A stretch of 45,009 nt of DNA, taken from assembly GCA_001604405.1 (NCBI GenBank), contig LVBL01000072.1:1-45009 (forward strand), written 5' to 3'. This document shows positions 40,931 to 45,009 of the stretch, in pieces; positions within the stretch are counted from its first letter, which is position 1; each line of letters starts with the position of its first letter. The DNA is from Spirochaetales bacterium Spiro_10. Its GTDB lineage: Bacteria; Spirochaetota; Spirochaetia; Treponematales; Treponemataceae. The notes under the pieces are model-generated. The model saw nothing but the letters and a program-made list of their open reading frames with translations, had not been told where the DNA came from and did no database searches. The position numbers were made by a program, and so were the translations under genes.

Positions 40931-41833
40931 ATGAACTGGGTCAAGCGAATGAATCAGGCGCTGCGTTATATCGACGGTCACCTGACGGAGCGCATCGATT
41001 CCCGCGCTGTCGCGTCGCAGGCGAACACGAGTTCCTTTCACTTTCAGAAGATGTTTCACATTCTCGCCGACGTGACACTGTCGGAATACATCCGCAACAG
41101 ACGGCTAACCCTTGCCGCGCGGGAAATTCTGGGCGGTGCCGGCATCCTCGACACGGCACTCAAGTACGGTTATGAGACGCAGGCGTCGTTTACCCGCGCG
41201 TTCAAGCGCCTGCACGGTTTCGCGCCGGGCATGGCCCGTGATCCCGGAGCCGTGATCAAGGCGTTTCCGCCCCTGTCCTTTCAATTGTCGGTTCGGGGAG
41301 AAAGCCCGATGGAATATGAAATCCGGACAATGGGAGAGTTCACCCTCGCGGGCATCGTTCGCGAGTTTTCCGCGAAAGACGGACAGAACTTCAGGGATAT
41401 CCCCCTTTTTTGGGAGGAACTGGATACATCGGGCGTAATCGGTCGAATGCGACAGGCGGCCGACAGGGACGGGCTTTTCAAGGGCGCGATTGTCGGCGCG
41501 TGTCTCGGTTTCTCCGTCGAGATGGAAGAGTTCGGGTACATGCTCGGATTCGAGCCGGACGCGGATTTCGAGTTCGGCGAGTTCAGACAGTTTTCCGTAC
41601 CGGCCCTCACGTGGGCGGTATTCACGGGCAAGGGGGGCTCTTCGGAGGACCACCAAAAAATCTGGAAGGCGATTTACGGGGAGTGGTTTCCCGCCACGGA
41701 CTATATCCATGACGAGGGTCCGGAAATCGAATTCAATCTTGGAGGAAACGGCGTCGATCGTTTCGAGATATGGGTCCCGGTAAAAAAGGGCAATGAAGAG
41801 GTATATGAGCAAGAAAACCGCAAGGAGCAATAA
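40931..41833 (+). CDS. AraC-family regulator with GyrI-like effector domain
   Basis: A 300-residue activator. Residues 8-105 form the two-HTH AraC domain (AVASQANTSSFHFQKMFH, then ALKYGYETQASFTRAFKRLHGFAP); residues about 125-290 form a GyrI/SOUL-like ligand-binding domain (YEIRTMGEFTLAGIVREF, then VPALTWAVFTGKG). This arrangement (Rob/SoxS-like with GyrI) often senses drugs or hydrophobic molecules. ATG at 40931 chosen for GGGGGA 6 nt upstream. First gene of a three-gene operon; the next gene's GTG lies 1 nt after its stop, so it probably controls its own operon (inference). Confidence 0.88.
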   Translation: MNWVKRMNQALRYIDGHLTERIDSRAVASQANTSSFHFQKMFHILADVTLSEYIRNRRLTLAAREILGGAGILDTALKYGYETQASFTRAFKRLHGFAPGMARDPGAVIKAFPPLSFQLSVRGESPMEYEIRTMGEFTLAGIVREFSAKDGQNFRDIPLFWEELDTSGVIGRMRQAADRDGLFKGAIVGACLGFSVEMEEFGYMLGFEPDADFEFGEFRQFSVPALTWAVFTGKGGSSEDHQKIWKAIYGEWFPATDYIHDEGPEIEFNLGGNGVDRFEIWVPVKKGNEEVYEQENRKEQ

Positions 41834-41834
41834 C

Positions 41835-42452
41835 GTGAAAATTGTCGTGGCTCTCTTTCTTTCTGTCTCGCTTATCCCCGTTCTTGTGTCGGGATGCGGC
41901 GGGGAATCTAAGCTCGAAAATACGACGGCCCTTTACAAGGATTACGTATATCTGCAAGATTCCCTCACGATGGTCATGTCGTTTCCGAACAAGGCCTTTT
42001 CCGCGCTCTACGAAAAGTTTCGCAAAGACCACGGATGGGACGGCGACGTGTCGAAGGCGCGTGACGGCGTCTATGAGTCGTATTCGACGAAGGACCTTCG
42101 CGGGTACGTGCACTACGTCCGGTTCGAAGTCTCGAACGGGGCGTTCGTCTCCGCGTTCTATGACGAGTTCAAGCCGGGCGACGGCTTCGGAAAGCGGACG
42201 GACATGAAGTACGGCCGCACGGTTTCCCGGAACGATCCGGAGATTCTCGCCAGGGCCTATCCCCGGCTGGAAGCCGGCTTGCTCGCGTCCCAGAACCCCG
42301 TAAACGTCGACACCGTTTCCGGGGCGACGTTGGCATCCTACCGCTTCCAGATCGCAGTCCTCAAAGCGTTTCACGAGGCTTCTTCCCGGCGGATTCTCAA
42401 CACCGAGCGGTACGCCGAGGGCCCCGCTCTGATCGGACAAAAAAAGGAGTGA
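41835..42452 (+). CDS. FMN-binding-domain lipoprotein
   Basis: A 205-residue exported lipoprotein with a C-terminal FMN-binding domain. Starting at GTG 41835 gives an ideal signal (MKIVVALFLSVSLIPVLVSGC, lipidated C21); AAGGAG lies 7 nt upstream and overlaps the AraC gene end. ATGs at 41793 and 41805 inside the AraC gene are worse. The domain ends in DTVSGATLAS, the motif where ApbE-type transferases attach FMN covalently to threonine. It therefore probably carries bound flavin outside the cytoplasmic membrane and transfers electrons. No electron donor or ApbE gene is in the window. NTF2-like protein follows after 4 nt. Confidence 0.82.
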   Translation: MKIVVALFLSVSLIPVLVSGCGGESKLENTTALYKDYVYLQDSLTMVMSFPNKAFSALYEKFRKDHGWDGDVSKARDGVYESYSTKDLRGYVHYVRFEVSNGAFVSAFYDEFKPGDGFGKRTDMKYGRTVSRNDPEILARAYPRLEAGLLASQNPVNVDTVSGATLASYRFQIAVLKAFHEASSRRILNTERYAEGPALIGQKKE

Positions 42453-42456
42453 ACAC

Positions 42457-42825
42457 ATGAACGACCGGGACGCGATTACGAAAACGGTGCTCAATTACGT
42501 GGAGGGCTGGTATTCGGCAGATTCGGAGAGGATGGACACGGCCTTGCATCCGCAACTCGCGAAGCGTCACGTGACGGCCGAAGGCGAGATGTGGGACACC
42601 TCCCGCGACTGGATGATCGAGTTTACCGGCAAGGGGAGGGGAAAAATCGAAAACCCCGAATGCGGTTTGAAAACCATTACCGTTCTCGACATGGCCGAAA
42701 ACATCGCGAGCGTGAAACTGGTCTCTGAGCAATTCGACGACTATCTTCATCTCGCCAGGTGCGGCGGGTCCTGGGTTGTCGTCAACGTGTTATGGGATTT
42801 CCGCGCGGGCGCCGCGCCTTCCTGA
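42457..42825 (+). CDS. NTF2-like small protein (putative lumazine-binding type)
   Basis: A 122-residue cone-shaped NTF2-like protein similar to the lumazine-binding-2 group: DRDAITKTVLNYVEGWYSAD helix, ALHPQLAKRHV, and a C-terminal WVVVNVLWDF strand. Such proteins bind small ligands or act as enzymes; no catalytic set is evident. It has no signal, so it stays in the cytoplasm while its operon partner is a lipoprotein. AAAAAGGAG ends 7 nt before the ATG at 42457 and overlaps the upstream gene's last codons. Last gene of the AraC operon; no terminator recognised. Confidence 0.75.
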   Translation: MNDRDAITKTVLNYVEGWYSADSERMDTALHPQLAKRHVTAEGEMWDTSRDWMIEFTGKGRGKIENPECGLKTITVLDMAENIASVKLVSEQFDDYLHLARCGGSWVVVNVLWDFRAGAAPS

Positions 42826-42948
42826 ACGATAGGGATCTTGGCGTTTCGATGCGGCAAGGCGCTTCGGTACTGTCAGGCTCCTCGCGACTTTAATTTCTTT
42901 TCATGCGGAGGATGCAGTGCAAGGGGGACTTCTTCTCTTCCGCGTATA

Positions 42949-42978
42949 TTGATGCGCTCCGGAGGAAACGGGTAGTAT
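42949..42978 (+). promoter_or_regulatory. Leaderless promoter of the NicO gene
   Basis: TTGATG (42949-42954), 18-nt spacer, TAGTAT (42973-42978), then 6 nt to the ATG. The upstream GGAGGAAA (42961-42968) is 17 nt from the ATG, too far to be the Shine-Dalgarno. Confidence 0.5.
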
Positions 42979-42984
42979 CGGCTC

Positions 42985-43722
42985 ATGCGTAGGATACGGC
43001 ATTCTTTTCGGGGGATCGGCGCCCGCTCGGTCGTCGCCCTCTCGTGCGTCGCGGCGCTCGTGCCGTTTCCGCTGTACTCGTTCACCGAAGGCCTTGGCCA
43101 GGCAGGCGCGTCCCGTCCTTCCGGGTTTGTCGCGGAGGCGACGCGATTCCTTGGCGGCGTCGTCCGCGATCTGGTCGGGGGCGCGGGGAGCTCGCTTTTT
43201 CTCGTTGCCGCCGCCGCCGCGTACGGCGCGATCCACGCGCTTGGTCCGGGGCACCAGAAGACGCTCGTCGCGGGGCATCTCGTGGGCGAGGGCGGCGGAA
43301 TCGTGGAGGCCGCGCGCTCCGCTCTCGCCGCGTCGGCCGGACACGCTGTCTCGGTCGTCGCGCTGTTCGCCCTTCTGGCGGCCGCGGGTTCCGCGTTCGG
43401 GGCCTCCGACGTGGCGCGTTCGGGCGACGTCGTCTCCCGCGCGTCCGGCGTCGCCCTCGCGGCGGTGTCCCTGGCGATGCTGGTCAGGCGCTCTCTCTCC
43501 CTCGCGCGTCTTTTTCGGCGCGGCGTCATCGCGGTTCTCGCCCTCTCGGCGGGCATGTGGGTTATCCTGTTTGCCGTCGCGCTCGTCTCGCTGGGCGCGC
43601 GCGAACGCGGCATGAAGGTCGCCTCGCTTCGGGCCCATCGCGCGCGTGAGCGTGTTCGCGCGGCGTTCGCCGTCGCGGGCGGCGCCGTCGTGTTCGCCTT
43701 CGCCCTGACGCTCGCCCTGTAG
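42985..43722 (+). CDS. NicO-family nickel/cobalt transporter
   Basis: A 245-residue polytopic inner-membrane protein of the NicO/RcnA type: six hydrophobic helices and the signature HALGPGH (84-90) in AAYGAIHALGPGHQKT. Members export or import Ni/Co (RcnA in E. coli; NicO in others). A histidine-rich loop as in RcnA is missing. The ATG at 42985 has TAGTAT 6 nt upstream. Convergent with the DUF1980-like gene, 13 nt between stops. The metal is an inference; zinc or other cations are possible. Confidence 0.85.
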   Translation: MRRIRHSFRGIGARSVVALSCVAALVPFPLYSFTEGLGQAGASRPSGFVAEATRFLGGVVRDLVGGAGSSLFLVAAAAAYGAIHALGPGHQKTLVAGHLVGEGGGIVEAARSALAASAGHAVSVVALFALLAAAGSAFGASDVARSGDVVSRASGVALAAVSLAMLVRRSLSLARLFRRGVIAVLALSAGMWVILFAVALVSLGARERGMKVASLRAHRARERVRAAFAVAGGAVVFAFALTLAL

Positions 43723-43735
43723 CGGCCTATCTCCC

Positions 43736-44353
43736 CTAGTAGGGAAACACCTCTCGCTGAAGATTCCCGACTCGCTCCATGTCGCGAACCCTGATCGCGG
43801 GAACGTCGAACGTCTTCCCGCTTTCGTCGTCGGTATACGCCATCGCCTCGATCGTGCCGGAGACGCGGACGGACTCCCCCGGCTTTGGCGCGTCGCCTGG
43901 CGCCGAAACGGCGAGGAAGCCGATGAAATACATGTCGTCCTGGCAGCACCACAGAAGGTTTCTGCCTATGAGGAATTCGCCTGAGGGCAGGCCGTCCTGT
44001 GCCTCGATGAATCCCGCGATCTCGATCTCCCGGCCGTAATACTTCTCGCGGTTGTTATAAAGCTCGTCGTACGCGAGCGAGAAAGTACTGTCGGTGACGG
44101 CGATCGTCCCGTTTTCCGGGATGACGCGAGACCGATCGACGGTTCTCGTCAAAGTCTCCGCCTCGCGGTTTCCTATTTCGCTCGGGCGGCTTGCCTCCGC
44201 GACCGAGCGTTCCCGCATGTCGAGCGCTCGGTTCGCGTCAGCGACCATGCGCGCCCGCTCGTCCATCGCCCGTGCGGCGTTAAACCCAAGCGGGAAAACG
44301 AGAGCGAAGACGGCGAGACAGACGACAATGCGGATTACGGTTCCCGATTTCAT
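43736..44353 (-). CDS. DUF1980 (YcgQ)-like exported protein
   Basis: A 205-residue protein with a cleavable or membrane signal (about 7-28) and a C-terminal domain matching the YcgQ/DUF1980 (TIGR03943) pattern: GREIEIAGFIEAQDG, then NLLWCCQDDMYFIGFLAV with the CC pair C136/C137, then a VRVSGTIEAM strand. In Bacilli and others the YcgQ protein pairs with the YcgR permease in zinc-limited growth. The usual partner permease is not adjacent; the NicO transporter is. AGGAG lies 4 nt before the ATG. The region between the signal and the domain is charged and helical. Confident in domain, cautious on role. Confidence 0.75.
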   Translation of the reverse strand: MKSGTVIRIVVCLAVFALVFPLGFNAARAMDERARMVADANRALDMRERSVAEASRPSEIGNREAETLTRTVDRSRVIPENGTIAVTDSTFSLAYDELYNNREKYYGREIEIAGFIEAQDGLPSGEFLIGRNLLWCCQDDMYFIGFLAVSAPGDAPKPGESVRVSGTIEAMAYTDDESGKTFDVPAIRVRDMERVGNLQREVFPY

Positions 44354-44449
44354 GGCGCTCCTGACGCGCGTGCGAATGTCCCATGGTAGGGTTCATCGGT
44401 TCGGTGGTCAAGGGGACGGCTCATCCCGCCCCGTGGCGACTAGGTGAAG

Positions 44450-45009
44450 CTACCCCGTTATAACGACCTCGAGCACACTCGCTCGGGCCTTCCAGGACTC
44501 GAGCCCTCCCGCGCGGAAGATCGTCTCCAGCTCGCGGGGCGTGTAACCCGAGGCAATCGAGTTTCGCCAGCCCGAGATCATGGGGCCCGCGATGCGCTTT
44601 CCGAGGGGATGGACGAGAATCCATTCGGGGAAGGAGAGGTTACGCTTGTTGTCGATGATGAAGACTCTACCTTTTTTCCCGGCGATGACGCGGTTGATCT
44701 CGGCGAAGGCGCGCGCCGGATCTTCCCAGTGGTGAAGCGAATCCCGCGAGACGACCGCGTCAAAGCTTCCGCGCTCGAACCGGGAAAGATCCTCGGCGAC
44801 GCCCTCGACGTATGATACGCGATCCTGAACCCCGGCCTCCCGCGCGTTTTTCTTCGCGGTTTTTCGCATGTCCGCCGAGGGTTCGACCGCCACGATCGTC
44901 ACGTCTTCTCTCAGTTTCGCGAGCTCTATTCCGGCCCAGCCGGGCCCTGGCCCGATCTCGAGCACGCGCGAGTTCGGGGCCAAGGCGAGCGTCTCGTTCG
45001 CGCGTCGGG
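44450..45009 (-). CDS. Class I SAM-dependent methyltransferase (N-terminus cut by window edge)
   Basis: Rossmann-fold methyltransferase; the frame is open to the window edge, so residues before ANETLALAPNSR are missing. Motif I VLEIGPGPGWAGIELA binds AdoMet, followed by VAVEPSADM (acidic loop), DAVVSRDSLHHWEDP (motif IV) and FIIDNKR (post-motif). UbiE/COQ5-like type 11 methyltransferase subfamily; substrate unknown. At least 186 residues are visible. The proposed TTG start at 44983 is only the first non-ATG codon inside the fold and is not the true start. Confidence 0.9.
   Translation of the reverse strand, partial: RRANETLALAPNSRVLEIGPGPGWAGIELAKLREDVTIVAVEPSADMRKTAKKNAREAGVQDRVSYVEGVAEDLSRFERGSFDAVVSRDSLHHWEDPARAFAEINRVIAGKKGRVFIIDNKRNLSFPEWILVHPLGKRIAGPMISGWRNSIASGYTPRELETIFRAGGLESWKARASVLEVVITG

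Noticed and set aside
42873-43952. Long minus-strand frame over the NicO gene
   Set aside because: Low-complexity Arg/Ala/Thr shadow; the plus strand encodes the HAxGPGH transporter.
1-45009. CRISPR arrays, insertion sequences, phage genes, integrons
   Set aside because: No regularly spaced repeats, transposase or integrase signatures were seen on either strand.

Overview
The window comes from a G+C-rich, probably anaerobic, Gram-negative bacterium. My best guess is a free-living or gut spirochaete (Spirochaetales), but this is inference from gene content and no rRNA is present. The evidence is: a CheX-type CheY phosphatase, a single-chain GlyRS, several lipoproteins with clear lipoboxes, a ROK regulator without the usual zinc motif, a bacterial ferredoxin, a TM1266-like hydrogenase-associated regulator, and many c-di-GMP genes. 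There are no rRNA or tRNA genes, insertion sequences, CRISPR arrays or phage genes. It reads as ordinary chromosome with compact signalling and envelope modules.

Layout. 1-8600 (minus) is one signalling operon: a CheY-like receiver, a hybrid histidine kinase (3 PAS-HisKA-HATPase-REC-Hpt), a receiver-HisKA_2 kinase, a CheA with two Hpt domains, and a methyl-accepting chemotaxis protein cut by the left edge. 8725-11285 (plus) holds a TM1266-like ACT protein, gltX and cheX. 11290-14356 (minus) holds two alpha/beta hydrolases, a membrane-bound LuxR regulator and a zinc-ribbon protein. 14514-20478 holds glyS, a ROK regulator, nadE (minus) and tyrS. 20590-27310 (minus) is mainly envelope: a lipoprotein, a ParB-fold protein behind a class A penicillin-binding protein, a candidate small RNA, an operon of membrane protein, LysM/M23 peptidase and PEGA-like protein, and a ferredoxin. 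27488-30856 holds a two-domain AAA+ ATPase facing an ATP-grasp ligase and an unknown protein. 30924-37319 is a c-di-GMP block: two tandem membrane EAL proteins, an HD-GYP response regulator and a Cache-GGDEF cyclase. 37342-40595 (minus) holds a MarR/flavin-binding operon with twin operators, an amidohydrolase and a GNAT acetyltransferase. 40931-42825 (plus) is an AraC regulator, an FMN-binding lipoprotein and an NTF2-like protein. The right end holds a NicO-type metal exporter, a DUF1980-like protein and a methyltransferase cut by the edge.

How the parts work together. The left operon and cheX together supply sensing, CheA phosphotransfer and CheY-P dephosphorylation. The 31-37 kb block makes and destroys c-di-GMP. 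The 21-27 kb region builds and remodels peptidoglycan.

The most notable sequence-level observation is that at least six, and up to ten, genes carry a TANNNT -10 element 4-11 nt before the start codon and no Shine-Dalgarno sequence. That is the signature of leaderless transcripts. These genes are interleaved with genes that have strong Shine-Dalgarno sequences. The second is a promoter at 38244-38286 in which two identical 14-bp palindromes sit in the -35/-10 spacer and directly after the -10. The third is a C-rich-loop hairpin plus terminator that looks like a small RNA.
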